Shown here piece by piece: positions 1 to 59,562 of a stretch of DNA of 64,000 nt. Every line of letters begins with the position of its first letter. Within the stretch, counting starts at the first letter, position 1. Below the pieces are notes generated by a model. The model saw nothing but the letters and a program-made list of their open reading frames with translations. It made no database searches and was not told the DNA's origin. Location of the stretch: assembly GCA_965153355.1 (NCBI GenBank), contig OZ231126.1, positions 7,192,001 to 7,256,000 of the forward strand, given 5' to 3'. Both the position numbers and the translations under genes were made by a program. This DNA comes from Flaccisagitta enflata (Eukaryota; Chaetognatha; Sagittoidea; Aphragmophora).

Positions 1-15
1 TAATCGGTCTTTTTT

Positions 16-718
16 GTCCGCGACGGAATATCATTCCGACGCGGACTATTATTCAAGGCGGGTGGGTGTCGTCGTCGTTGTCGTTGTCATTGTTGTTACG
101 GATTTTAAAATATGGATAACTTTTTTATGCTTTGACCGATTTGGTTCATATTTGGTGGGAAGTTGTACCAGGGTAAGGCGCTTTACATCCTATCCGATTT
201 TTATGATCCGACCAAACCAACCGGCCCAACCAGCTTACCGGCCTAAAAGTGAAAAATGTGCATAACTTTGGCATTTTTCAACCAATTTGGTTGAAATTTG
301 GTATGGAGTCTCTAAATGGAAGGACTCAACACATGTATGTGATTTATTTATGTTTGAGCATGCTCACCGGCCAAACCGACCTACCACCCAACCAGCTTAC
401 CGGCCTAAACATAAAAAGCTTATATAGATTGGACATTTTTCAACCAAATTGGCTGAAACTTGGTATGGAGTCTCAAAAAGGAAGAACTCAACATATGCAC
501 ACTATTTATCCAAACCAGCCTACCACCCAACCACCCTACTAGCCTAAAAGTGAAAAACGTGCATAACTTTGTCATTTTTCAATGGATTTGCATGAAACTT
601 TGTATGGCGGCTCTAAACGTAAAGACTTATAGTTTTAGTGAACTTACAGGGTTAGCGATCTTTTGATCATAGTGATCTTATGGAATTGGTGATCTTTAAC
701 CCCCCCTCCGTCGCGGAC
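16..718. mobile_element. TIR element with internal satellite, short copy
   Basis: It starts GTCCGCGACGGAA and ends in a near-exact inverse (TCCGTCGCGGAC). Just inside the left end is a subterminal inverted repeat of GTCCGCG.ACGG, then a GTC-repeat. The interior is tandem units sharing TTGAAATTTGGTATGGAGTC. The sequence after the right end (CCAGATACTG.TCAGATTTTTT) is shared with the second copy, so the true boundary may lie a little further out. No transposase is seen. Confidence 0.7.
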
Positions 719-2538
719 CCAGATACTGTTCAGATTTTTTTGGGGGGGCTGGGGGACTGGGCTTTGGGGGTTTTGATACATTGAATTTTCTGATACTTGT
801 TGCTGCTGAAAGTGAATTTTTCATCATTCTTGTCTTTTTGTTGATAGCCTTGAGGTTGAGCCGAGAGTTTTTGGCACACATCTGATTTGAAATTAAATGT
901 TGGGATGATGGTGGGAAAGGGGGGGAAATAAATTCTAAGAATTCGGAAATGTGGAAGGAAGGTCAAAATGTATGTAGTATGTTGTAGTTTAGAATGGTGA
1001 GATATGCTTTCCACAAGACTATTTTGTACCAATAAAAGCCAAAATTTAGTGTTAATGGAGAGGAATGTTATGGAGAGGGAAAACAAAGATTCTTTGACAA
1101 TTCGGGAAAGTGTACCAAAGGTCCAAGGGGAAAAAAGTCAAAAGCCGTGCAAATTTTTACACCCCTGTGTATTTTTCACCATTTACGTCGAGAGAAAGTA
1201 GGTAGTGACTTTTGATGGTCTATTTGCGATATGATGTTACTTTTAGTTTGGAAGGCCAATGTGCTGCCCACGAGCTTTTCGCTTTAGCTCAAAGCAAGTG
1301 ACTTCTTAGATGTGTCAGAACGCACTTGAATATTGGTTGTGCTCGTTTTTGGATCGATTGGTAGGTTGATTGGTTGGTTGTTAGGCTGATTGGTTGGTTG
1401 ATCGTCCGGTTGGCTGATCAGGTTTGTTGATCGGCAGGATGGTTAGTTGATTGGCTCGATGGTTCATTGGATCGACTGCATGGTTGGTTGATTGGCTGGA
1501 TGGTTGGTTGGTTTGGCTGGTTGGTTGATCGCAGCATGGTTTATTGATTGGTTTGGCTGGTTGATATGTTGGCCGGTTTTGTCAGCACGTTGGTTGATTG
1601 ATCGGCAGGTTTATTGGTTGTTTAATGGGCTGGTTGACTGGCTGGTTGATTGGCCTAATTTACTACGCCGATTCCTCCTAAGTTGTCCTAATCCAACTAT
1701 AAAAAGTACGAGTAAGTTTCGTCGAGTATGATTTTACCAAACCTCACTACGCAATACGTGTCGTTCCGGGCGGTAATAACATGTTACGTTGGTGCGTAGT
1801 TTTAGTGTTTTTGCTGCCCCTGCTCAAAGCTCAACTGATTGCTATTGGTTTGCCGTGCAAGGCTTCTCTAAAGTAAATTTCCTTATTTCTCTTAAATATC
1901 TAAGCTGCGTCGGTGAGTTTTTTCCTGTCCTCTTATTTGTTGTTTGTGAATGTATTATCGTTTTAACAATCCTTTGGGTTGTTTTTCTTCAAGGAACAAT
2001 TTATTATGAGTTTCAATCTCTCTGTAAGAAAAGAAAAAAAAAGATCCACCATCTCACCCATGCTCTTTTTTTTTTCTCCCTCTTTCTTTCCTCTCTCTCC
2101 ACATTCCCTTCCCCCTTCCTCCTTCACTCTTCTTTCCCTTCCTTCTCCCTCTCCCGCTTATGTACATCTTCCTCTATCATATTCCCTCTTTCCCCTCCCT
2201 CTATTCCCTCTGCCCCATCTCTGCACTCTCCGTCTCCCCTATTCCCTCTTTTCCCTCCCTGCACACGCCCCTCTCCCTTTATTCCCATTTTCCCCTCCCT
2301 GCATGTCCTCTTTTTCCCTCCCTCTGCCCCTATTTCATCCTTTTCCCTTCCCCCTGGGTCCTCTCTGCACTCTCCCTCTCCCCTTCTCCCTAGCTTTCCC
2401 CTCCCTCTGCCCCCTTTCTTTTTTTTTCTTTTTCCTCCTTTTCCCTCTCCCTTTCCTTTATATCCTTACACCCTTTTCCCTCTCCTGTGCGCCCTTTCTT
2501 TTGCATTCCCCTTCTCCCTCTCTTTTTCTCATCATCAG
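719..2538. other. Intronic DNA with a degenerate minisatellite and CCCTCT-rich tract
   Basis: 719-1345 holds nothing recognisable. 1346-1655 is a degenerate short tandem repeat built on TTGATTGGCTGGATGG. 2040-2536 is almost pure pyrimidine and serves as the polypyrimidine tract of gene A exon a. Long Trp/Gly, Ser/Pro or Phe open frames here are repeat artefacts. Confidence 0.6.
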
Positions 2539-31716
<29,178 letters not shown>

Positions 31717-32259
31717 AAGAAGCCCAACGGAGAAAGAAAGAAAGTTAAACTCGTCTTTGTTTTAAAAAAAGAAACAAACGCGGTTGATTGAGAGAAGGAG
31801 ACGAACGGGATGATTTTAAAGAAATCGCGTTGTTAGACGTCTTCTCAAGAGTCAATTGAGAATCGCGCTGGACAGTGCGGTAGAGAGAGCGCGTTGAGGT
31901 GCGCGCGGGCGAAAGTTTTTTTTGTTTCTATAATATGTATACACTTTTATTGTGCTCTTTTGTTGTTGACGGTTTACAGATCACGGCTTGTCCTTTTATA
32001 TTTTGCATTATTAACGCCACACTTTTATAGTGCGTATGGACCACGGTTGCATTAATTCGACAAGATGTATACACTGTCTATGTGCGAGATGAAGTGATAT
32101 ACTAATTTGTATCAAAGGGAGAGGGGGTTGTTAAAGAAGTAACTTTTTAAAATTCAACTTTGAAGTATTGACCATTTTCGGCAGTACCATCATGAGAAAT
32201 TTTTGTGAGTGTTATTAGGAGAGGGCGTGTGGAGGATGGGGAGGGAACAAGAGAAACTT

Positions 32260-32290
<31 letters not shown>

Positions 32291-33182
32291 ATTATGTTCT
32301 AAGATCTTTGCTTTTATTCAGTGTTACATAGGCCTAGATTATGTTCGCACAAGTCTCATCGTTTTATCAGGTCGAAACGAGCGAGACTATTGGGTCTCCT
32401 ATTTGAAAGAATTTGTACACTTAGGTTAATTAAACCACATGACGTTGACACATCAAGGTGGACTTAATGTCAAGTTTCGCTTAACGTTATATATACATGT
32501 ATGTAGTTGCAGCACGTGATGGTGACTAAGCTGGACTTAAACTGATGTCTCTGAAAAGATGATTTATTTGACGACAAAAGTATTAAGTAAAGCGCGGGAT
32601 ATGATTTGATTGATTTACGATAACGTTGCCAAGTCTTTCCTTTCTCTCACTTTCTATATAGTTGATTTCCTACGTTGCGTTAATCCACGATGCCTAAACG
32701 AGTTCTTATTTTCAATGGGGGGGGGGAGAGATTGAGTAAAATGAAGTGGTCGTAATGTTCGATTCTGTCCCACCACCCAAACGTAGGTGGGGCATCCGTT
32801 TTTATCCCAATTGAAGTTTGCAGCTATTTCCTTTTAGTCACTATTGCTTGAAAAAAAAGAGGAAATTATCTGTAGCGCGTTTTAAGTACATTTGCGATGT
32901 CATTTGAAGCCCGTGGTGATAAGACAATAACTACGTGCAGACTATGTCATAAAACGTCTTAAGTCTGTAGAGCGAAGACTATGTTCATGTTATTCGAAGC
33001 GCGTTGTTCCACAATATTTGAGTGCTGATGCTGTCCATGTGATTGAGGATGCGTGTAAAGTGACAACTTAGTGAAGACAAAGTGAATACAAGTAGGACGG
33101 TCCATTTACCGCGTGAAAAGGGCCCTTGCAATTTAAGGTTTTCTTTTCTTATGTTTTCTAGATGTTCTTATTCTGCTCTCTT

Positions 33183-33301
<119 letters not shown>

Positions 33302-34956
33302 CATTTTTTCTGTTTCCCCATACCCCTCTGACACTGTATAGGGATTTTGTTAGTATCATTTTCATTTCGTTATGAAATATATATTTATAAGATTTTTTTT
33401 TTCTTTTGACGTGAGTTTTCTTTCATTTCCGATAGTCGATTTAAGTTGGCTCAAAAGCAACTCTTTTGTGCCAATCGCGCGTTGTGCATTGGCGGCTTCT
33501 TTAGGAGGCATTCTTTTTGCATTATTATGTCATCGTGTGTTTGCTTGTGAACGGTTCGCCCCTCCTAAAACTCTTTTTTTTTCCCTTTCTTCCCCATCTC
33601 ACCCCGTCCCAACACACCCCTCCCTACCTACCCAACCTTTTTATTTATGAATGAAAATATAATGTTTAAAGTCTTCTTTTAAGTTGCCTTGGTTATTCAT
33701 TTTTAATTTTTTAAGTTAAAAAAAGTTGACTTAAGTTGCCCTAGTTATCCTTAGTTATCCTTACTTATCCTTGGTTTTGCGAGGGACCATTATCCTGTAT
33801 CGTTCCATGGAGGTACTGACTCAAAATGCTCCTAGTAGAGGTGTCGATTCTGATTTAGCATGGTAGCAGGGCGGTGCAAAAGTGCGGAAGCTGTAGTCGG
33901 CAAAGTGGGAAAAGAGAAGGGAGAAAGAAAGGTAGAGAAGGGGGAAGGAGAATAGAGAAAAGGGAGGCAGTACACATACAGCATTGGTTCTGAATAGTCA
34001 AGTGCAGGTTTGAATGCCGGGGTGCAGTTTTGATAGCACTTGCGCAGGTACCTAATTTCATCTTCCACAACAGTTTGCAGTTTCATTGAATATAGTCCCG
34101 GTAGGTGAAATTCTCATTTGCATATTGCCGTTAAATTATGGTTTTATACACGTCAAAAAAACGTTTCTTAACCAAGAGAAAATTTATTGCGAGCTGCAAG
34201 TCTATATTTTATGTCTAAAAAGGGCTAATGACTGCGTTCAATTCGAAGGTATAAGTATGAAGAAAAAATATTTGATTATCAGTGTAATGAGATCCTCCTC
34301 GCTGGGGTCTTTTTTAATGGGCAGGCCCGAAATCTCTGGTCGGCTCTCTTTAATTTCAAGGGGAACAAATTTTGTCGCATGAGCGGAGTGTCAGAGGGGA
34401 AGATTGCCTTCGTCGTTGTCGCTTGAATAATGAATATACTCATTTCTTTGACTAAGAACCTTATTTATAAGAACGCTGAGGCTCAGATGAGGGAGAAAAT
34501 AAGAGCAATCATAAGAACATTGCATTGTCAGCCTCAAGACTAGAAGAATTTAAGAATATCTGAATCTCATTCATTGCCATTAAGAACTTTTAGTTTCATA
34601 AAATTAAAAAAGAGACTGTGCAATTGCAATGATTGCCTTGTCATTGTCGCTTGAATAAATCGAATTTGGTTGGTTACCACCTATAAAAACAGATGACGTT
34701 GATAACCGACTATTTGGCGGGATGACGAGCTTAAGCGCAATTACGGTGAGTTCAGACGACATTTAAGAACGCTCGCAGCTGAGAGGAAACTATGGTTTAT
34801 GGAACAATTGAAAATCGTCGATCCTTCGTTACAGGCCGTATGACGATCTGTCAGGTCAATGGATGAGCAAACGACTTGGCGAGGATCTTGTGAAGATTGT
34901 CATCGCAATATTGCGTCTCAATACTCAACATGGTTGGTCCGTAGGTCGCATTCATA

Positions 34957-35064
34957 TTTTTAGGTGCGACAAAGCATCTTTATAACTGGCGTTGTCGGTC
35001 GGTCGGGTTACGCATTCGTTCGACGATCCACACGTCGCACCTTATGGGCCTACTTGGCCTTATT
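34957..35064 (+). mobile_element. Short foldback element, AGGTGCGACAAAGC family
   Basis: It opens TTTTTAGGTGCGACAAAGCA and ends with CGACGATCCACACGTCGCAC and TACTTGGCCTTATT. Same family as 7331-7449. Confidence 0.65.
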
Positions 35065-35324
35065 GAAATGACTATGACCTTTAAAAGTGTTCAAGTCATG
35101 GTGTACAGGAACAGGAAATTTCGGTTTCATTTTACTTTTTGCTTATGATACAGCTTTACAATAAAAAAACATTGTTGTGATTTCAGTTAGTATATTTGAT
35201 ATGATGTATTAGGTGTTTTAACAATGTTTTTAAACCAAGAATATTGACTATGGTTCCACAACAAACAGAAAAAAAAATTGAATGTTTGAATTTTTTAGAA
35301 AAATAGTGAATAAAATTTTAAAAC

Positions 35325-35478
35325 TTTGTTAGGTTAAATTATATCACGGCTTCATTAAATAAAATTTTGCATTTCTAAGAACATGGCCCTTTTCTTATAT
35401 GTTTTTAAAGAAGGGCCATGTTTTTGGAAATGCAAATTTTTTCATTTCTATGCAATGATATAATTTCACCTAACAATG
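35325..35478. repeat. Inverted repeat, arms about 70 bp
   Basis: TTGTTAGGTTAAATTATATC...ATGGCCCTT is mirrored as AAGGGCCATG...GATATAATTTCACCTAACAA, with several mismatches. It is likely the core of an AT-rich foldback MITE extending to about 35160-35640. Confidence 0.6.
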
Positions 35479-36145
35479 TAAAATTTTTTATAAAAAAACT
35501 TCTTTTTTCTACCTTTTTTTATACATTATGTACATCAAATCTGTATTGCGGAGATTATCCATGCAAAAATCTTTTGTTCAACACTTAAAAGATATTTTTT
35601 AGAACAAATGTTATAGAAAAATAACACAGAAAATATCTAAAAAATTGCAATGACGCATGGAATTTCTTCTTCCCGTACACTGCGTCTTAAATAGGTTACT
35701 AGAAATATGATGATCTTTAATCTCATTTGCATATTGTGTGCAATGGCTTTAATTCATCGGATTGTCTTTAGCGATCGTTTGGGTCTGGCATTTTAAAAAC
35801 AAAACGTTTATTTTATTGTCTAGAACATAGAATAAGTTAAGTTTTGCTCATAAATGATGGACGAAAAAAAAACACAAAGTTAAGATTCTCACTTCCAATC
35901 CAATTCAATTAGGGAAAAGTATTGGTAAAATTTCCAACATTTGAAAACGAAAGATTCAGGATATGTAATCGGTGTGGTCGTCGCTCCCCTGTGACTGCTG
36001 AGCAACATGGCATTTTTAATGATGCCGGCTCGAAAATTAACAGCATCTGCCGCAGCATCAACAACCGAATGGCACATCAGAGCTAGTGAAAGCCCTGAAA
36101 TGTGTTCCATGGGAGCGGGCGAGGGTCGCCATGTGACCGCCTTTC

Positions 36146-36275
36146 TTTTTAGGTGCAACAAAGCACCACTCATAACTGGCTGTGTCCGTTGGTCTGTTGG
36201 TCGGTTGGTTGATCGGGTAACGCATTCGTTCAACGATCCACATGTCACACCTTATTGGCCTACTTGGCCTTGTTT
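36146..36275 (+). mobile_element. Short foldback element, AGGTGCAACAAAGCACC family
   Basis: Diverged copy: TTTTTAGGTGCAACAAAGCA at the left, CACCTTATTGGCCTACTTGG at the right. Confidence 0.6.
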
Positions 36276-36897
36276 AACGTTATTCGGCTTTTAGGGCTGG
36301 GGAATAGAAAGCTTAAGGAACTTGCTGAGTAGCCAAAGTTCGTCTGTGTTGGTGGATAAGGCCGATTGGAAATTTGTAAGCGTGATTTACTTGATGGATG
36401 GCTGAGGCGTAGGTTGACATGGGTCATAGGAGTTGACGTGACCGATGAGTGTCCGATGACCGAGGTAAACCTTATGGGGACCATCGTGATTTAGTAGGGT
36501 GTTTTCGCTAGCTCGCGCCCCTCCGTCTGTAAACTCGCTCCTTCTATGGGTTGGCCACTCACTTCACTCTCTCAGGGCACGGTTGATATTATTTTAATGA
36601 TAAATTTAACGATTCGCCAACAATTCCCGCACACCCTTCTTTAACATTCCGGCTGGTCTTGATTGCCGAAGTATATAACAAGGAGTTGTCACGATTTGTG
36701 ATTCCAGACTTATCCCTCGAGTTAAAACAAGGGAAACAATATCCCATACTACATCCAAACTGAGAAATACGGAAGAAGGCCTTGTGAGCCCTCACTGACT
36801 AGTCATCCATTTCGCAAATTTAATTAAGCCAACATCCACTCTGAGTCTAACCCAAAACCCTAATACTTACCAAATATAGATAAGGACAATAAGGGCA

Positions 36898-37240
36898 TAC
36901 AGTCGAACCCCGCTCTAACGGAATTCAAAGGATCAACAATTTTTTTCTGTTATAGGCGGACTTTTATTATTGGCAATAAAGGAAATACAGTTGGACCTTG
37001 CTTTAACTGACCTGCCACCAACAGATATCCACTTATAACAGATGCAAATTTTTGGTCCCTTCAAGTTGATTTTTTTTATTCCCTTTGTTGGCAATAACAA
37101 AAAAAAATTGTTAGTCTTCTGAAATCTGTTAAAGGGGGGTTCAACTATAAAAGCAATTGACATGAAAAGACCATGAATTTGCATCTATTATAGGCAGAAT
37201 TCCGTTGGTGGCGGGTCCGTAAGAGCGGGGTTCAACTGTA
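36898..37240. mobile_element. TA-flanked MITE, CAGTCGAACCCCGCTCTAAC end
   Basis: CAGTCGAACCCCGCTCTAAC at the left is inverted at the right (TAAGAGCGGGGTTCAACTG), and both ends abut TA. A second, nested terminus starts at about 36969. Partial relatives occur near 11905 and 30240-30292. Confidence 0.65.
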
Positions 37241-37522
37241 TATTCAACTGTACTTATAACAAGTCGTTTGCTCATCCTCAAACCTTGATCTAAGATCCTT
37301 CATCAAACCTTATTCTTTGCTCTCTCTTCCTCTAACCTTGCTCTACGCTCTAAGTCGCTCTATGCGCCTAAAAGGCCGTATCTCCTCGGATTAAATGACA
37401 TTATGACCATTAAATGATACAAATGTAACAATTCCCGCGCCACAACTTTCTGTAATCAATGACTATCGAGCTGTTTCAAGGAGAAAAAAAAAGAAACAGA
37501 CGAAAGACAAATTAGAAGCGCG

Positions 37523-54792
<17,270 letters not shown>

Positions 54793-54798
54793 GTAGAG

Positions 54799-54799
<1 letters not shown>

Positions 54800-54883
<84 letters not shown>

Positions 54884-55037
54884 CAGAAAGAGAGAGAGAC
54901 ACACACAGACAGAGATAGACAGAGACAGAGACGGAGAGATGGAGAAAGAGAAAGAAAAAAGACAGAATAAGAAAGAGAATGGAAAAAAGGAAAGAAAAAG
55001 AGAGAGTGAAAAAGAAAATCAAAGAACGAAAGAACGA

Positions 55038-55116
<79 letters not shown>

Positions 55117-55153
55117 GAATAAAGAAAGAAAGAAAGATAGAAAGAAAGAAAAA

Positions 55154-55193
<40 letters not shown>

Positions 55194-55205
55194 GAAAAAG
55201 AGAGG
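54800..55205. repeat. (GA)n then (GAAA)n after the exon 9 donor
   Basis: (GA)n begins 10 nt after the donor, then CAGA units, then about 170 bp of GAAA. The open frame that runs on from exon 9 into Arg/Glu and Lys/Glu repeats is read-through, not exon. Confidence 0.95.
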
Positions 55206-55670
55206 GAAATTTGTAAGAGGAAGCAAAGAAGGTTAGAAAACGAAGCTATAAGACCATGATTTGCATAAAGCAGTGTAATGAATTTCGTTCTATTTAAATG
55301 GCTGAAACTCAAATTACCGTCGATTGCATTTGAAGTAGGAAACAAATCTACCGTTGTAACCAAGCAAAGAAATTTAAATGAAACGCCCTCTGCAATGATT
55401 AGAAATCAGTTTGGTAGTAATTGTTGAAAAGTAATCCATTAAAAGATTATCACGTTTCAAATAGAGGGGCAAAAAACAGTTTCTTGTAGAAATACGTCTT
55501 CGTTTTATAACAAATCGATCCGCAATCCGCATTTCAGCGAGAGAACAACCGCCATGATGAGAAGCTAGCGAGTTTGACGCTCTTTCTAGCAGACATTAGG
55601 GCCTCCTAGCGACCATTTTTTGTCGTCTGGCTACTACAGAGGAAGGAGAAATATAAGATGTGAAACATCT
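55206..55670. other. Non-coding DNA
   Basis: Nothing recognised. Confidence 0.4.
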
Positions 55671-55999
55671 AAAACTGTAGCACCCCCCCTTACAGATCAA
55701 ACTACCGTGATGGATAATGAATTGGATGTTGCTAATTAAAGTTTGTTACAGTACAAGTGGCGCCAGAGCGATTTTGTAATTTCCATTCCAGTCTCAAATT
55801 ATAATATAAAATCCTTGATTTTATGAACTTTTAATAATAGTTAATTTTAATGCTTTATTAAGCTATATCTTGACTTAAAAAACAAAATTAAAAAATCGCT
55901 CTGGTGACGCCACTTGCATTGATATAAACATCTTACCTTTACCTTTAAAGTGTCTTTAATTTAATTGGCTAGAGCTGTAGGTGGGGGTGCTACAGTTTT
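55671..55999. mobile_element. 329-bp inverted-repeat MITE, AAAACTGTAGCACCCC ends
   Basis: AAAACTGTAGCACCCC at the left, GGGGTGCTACAGTTTT at the right, plus internal pairing (AGTGGCGCCAGAGCGATTTT with AAAATCGCTC..GACGCCACTT). The equal length to the hAT MITE is coincidence; the ends differ. Confidence 0.75.
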
Positions 56000-56519
56000 C
56001 TGGGGGTTCACACCTTATATTAACCTTTTCTCTGTAGAAAATGTAAGCGAATATAAACCGTTTAAAAAACCTGGTTTTTATTGCCGAGTTTTATTCTTTT
56101 TAAAGAAATTTAGAAAAAAACCGACGAAAGTTTTTTTTCTCAAAATTTTGCCCCAAAAGAAGTTGCGCATGTGGTCAAAATCTAGGATTTCATTGAAAGC
56201 TATAATTCTAACCTTTTTAAAAATTTTACAGAACATTCAGAGTAGTATTTTATACCTTATAGTCTTCAATTTCTTGTATCTTCATATCAAGATTATATAA
56301 ATCATTGGTAATGCTATCTGACATGGTGAGTGACAACATACAATGACAGAATTGTCAACAATGAAACTGACAGCCTTCAGTAACTAGTTAGAAATCGGTA
56401 TCTCCGTTATTATCCATTTTTGAACCCCAGCCAGGAGTGTTTTTCTTTCTATATATATAGACTGAAGCCCCCAGGGCCAAGAATGGGATCAGCGGTGCAA
56501 TTTTCCACTCGCGCATTCT

Positions 56520-57320
56520 TCATTTTGATGGTAAAAAACCATGGTATCAATATTGCAAGGGATCAATGGCACCCTCAACTTTGGAAGCTTACTGCTTCTA
56601 AACAAATAAAAATAGAAAATCGCGCTTGGCGCCATTTTAAAGAGCACAAAAAATCCTTTCTTTACCTCATGAATTTGATCTTAATTGGTTGAAAAACAGT
56701 GAAGTGACAAGCTTGCAAACATGGATGAAGTTTGAGTGAATTCTTATAATTACATCAATTTCACCCCTAACATTGGAAGCTTACTGCTTCTAAATGAAAA
56801 GAGATAGAAATTTGCGCTTGACGCCATTTTAAAGAACACAAAAAATCCTTTCTTTACCTCATGAATTTCATCTAAATTGGTTGAAAAACAACGAAGTAAC
56901 AAGCTTGCAAACTTGGATGAAGTTTGAGTGAACTCTTATAATTACATCAATTACACCCCTAACTTTGGAAGTTTACTACTTCTTAACGAATAAGGATAAA
57001 AGATTGTGCTTGGCGCCATTTTGAAAAGCACAAGAAATTCTTTCTTTTCATCATGAATTTCATCTAAATCGGTTGAAAAACAACAAAGTAACAAGTTTGC
57101 AAATATCGGTGAAGTAAGAGTAAGAGTAAATTCTTATAATTACTTCAATTTCACCCCCAACTTCGAAAGAATGTCATTTCTAAAGCAGAAAAGATAAAAG
57201 ATCGTGCTTGGCGGCATTTTAAAGAGCTCATATAATCTTTCTTTATCTTGTGAATTTTATCTCAATTAGTTGAATAACAATCAAATTATAAACTTTCAAA
57301 CCTGGGTCAAGTTTGATAAA
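56520..57320 (+). repeat. ~180-bp satellite, four to five units
   Basis: Units share CTTGGCGCCATTTTAAAGAG, CATGAATTTCATCTAAATTG and GTAACAAGCTTGCAAAC. The same satellite occurs inverted at 60460-60720 and 62020-62370. Confidence 0.8.
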
Positions 57321-57560
57321 ATTCAAATGAAGGCTGTATACCCTCCCCCCAGTCGCGGAGGCACTAAAGCAAAAAACAGTCAACATTTCAATTCAGGTAT
57401 GGACCAACAGACCAACGGACCAACAGACCAATGGACCAACGGACTGACACAGTTCTAGAGTCACATGTCTGAGAGATAGAACATTGTGCTGGCACCATTT
57501 CAAAGAGCACAAAGTCTCTATAGAGCTCAATTTTAGTTGAAAGTACCCAAAGATAGTAGA

Positions 57561-57708
57561 ACAAGGCCAAGTAGGCCAATAAGGTGCGACGTGTGGATCG
57601 TCGAACGATTGCGTTACCCCACAGACCAACCAACCAACTGACCGACCAACCAACCAACCGACCAACGGACACAGCCAGGTATAGAGGTGCTTTGTCGCAC
57701 CTAAAAAC
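57561..57708 (-). mobile_element. Short foldback element, AGGTGCGACAAAGCACC family
   Basis: Close copy of 7331-7449, with the same GGCCAAGTAGGCCAATAAGG and GTGCTTTGTCGCACCTAAAA ends. Confidence 0.7.
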
Positions 57709-58503
57709 TTAACAAATCTGTTGGTTATTGACTTGAGCTTTCTGCAAGAACCAATCAATGGATCATGGAATAGGTAGAGTCGCTTTCATAGTTGTAGTGT
57801 GCAATGATAGAGACAAGAAGTTGTCAAGCTTTATCGCGCATTTATTTCTTCTTTTTTTTTTCAATTACAAAATAGTTTTCACTTCAAGTTTCATTTTCAA
57901 GTTTTTTTTTCTTCTGAAGGGTGAACAAAAAATATAGGATACTAGAAAATGGAAAATGCTTTCAAGAAAAATGTTTTTTGAAACGTAGAATACTAAAACA
58001 AATACCATACTAAAACAATACAATGCTAGAAATACACCTATCATGCTAAAACAATACAATGCTACAGAGTGTGCTGATACGAATACTTAATTCAAAATTT
58101 GGGTTTGTTCAAGAGCTGTAACCAGCGCCGATTTTGTACGCATACACGGTACTCGTGTAATGGCACGATCAACTGCCTGTAACAAATCCTGAAATTCGCT
58201 CTCTTTGGTAGGGCCAAAGTTTGCATAATCGGATGTTCGCTTGATCATATGCTCCGTGTGGTCGTTAGTCAAAGGAAGGTTCTTAACAAACGTGCAAAAC
58301 TTTTGATATGGTGGTAATTTGGGCCAGTTTGATATCGGTTCGTCTAAGAAAGCGCAATTAATCCCTAAAACTTCAAAGAAATGAACACTTTGGGGGCTAA
58401 CACGTGATGCAAGAGTACAACGTGGCACTAACTTTGGCATCTCCACTCTACCAGGTTTACATTGGCCACCAGGCTGAAGACTTATGGCAGAAGCTAATGC
58501 TTT

Positions 58504-59019
58504 TTGCGCAGCGGCCCCGAAGGGGTCGATGACCTATGCTTTCACACATATGGGGAATTTTCTCCTCCGTCCATCCTTCCGTCCGTCCCCCCCCCGGCTC
58601 GAGGCTTGAATCCCAGTCCCAAATCCCAGCCTCGCGGCCCAAATCCTAGCCTGGAGGCCCAAATCCTAGCCTACAGGCCCAAATCCTAGCCTGGAGGCCC
58701 AAATCCTAGCCTGGAGGCCCAAGCTCCAGCCTTGAGGCCCAAATCCCAGCCAGGAGACCCAGATCCCAGTCTCTAGGCTAGGATTTGGGCCTCCAGGCTA
58801 GGATTTGGGCCACTAGGCTGGGATTTTGGTCTTGGGACTGGGATTTGAGCCTGGAGTGGGGGGGGGGCGGATGGAGGAATGGATGAGAAAATTCCCCATG
58901 TAAAAGCATAGGTCATCGACCCCTTCAGGGCCGCTACCCTGCTCCCCCTTCAACTTCAAACACTACCTTCTCAGGCAGGGCACGGGTACCGTTGACCATC
59001 TAACGCTTTTGCGACTATT
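58504..59019 (-). mobile_element. Foldback element, GGCCCCGAAGGGGCC family, copy C
   Basis: It starts GCGCAGCGGCCCCGAAGGGG, ends CTAACGCTTTTGCGACTATT. Its minisatellite reverses orientation near 58770 (GGCCCAAATCCTAGCCTGGA before, AGGCTAGGATTTGGGCC after), so the whole body can fold into one hairpin. Confidence 0.75.
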
Positions 59020-59125
59020 TATCATCATTTGTTACGAGATCTGAGACCAGCGCAAAAACAACAAATTCTTGCGCTGTATACCACAAGCGATTGGACATTT
59101 TGTCGATGATGGCATCAGCTAGCTT

Positions 59126-59562
59126 TTTGAGCAGTGGCCCCAAAGGGCTGATGTCCTGTAGAACACAGGGGGGAATTTCGAGACATCCTTCCGTCCATCC
59201 GTTCCCGGCCCCCGTTGACCATCAAGGCCTCAAATCAGCCCTCCCAGGCCTCAATTTAGCCCTCGCGGCCTCAAATCAGCCCCCAATGCCTCAAATCTGC
59301 CCTCCAGACCTCAAATCTGCCCTCCAGACCTCCAAGCATAAAACCAGCCCTCCAAACCTTGATTATACCCTCCAGCCGTCAAATTTGCTTTCAGTGGCCT
59401 GAATCAGCCATCTAGAGCCCCCTCAGGACAGACGGAAGGACGGACGTCTTTAAATTCATCCCTGTTCTACAGGACATCGGCCCTTTGGGGCTGCTGCCCT
59501 GCTCTCACTCCACTTCTTCACTGGATCACTCCCAGCAGGGCATTGGGTACCGCTGTCCAAAT
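59126..59562 (-). mobile_element. Foldback element, diverged copy E
   Basis: Arms GAGCAGTGGCCCCAAAGGGC and GGCCCTTTGGGGCTGCTGCC enclose a CCTCAAATCAGCCCTCC minisatellite; the outer end is GCATTGGGTACCGCTGTCC. Confidence 0.65.

Noticed and set aside
54793-55259. Continuation of the exon 9 frame through Arg/Glu and Lys/Glu repeats as the natural C-terminus of TUBGCP6
   Set aside because: A GTAGAG donor ends the exon within the GCP domain, and the extension is GA/GAAA microsatellite.
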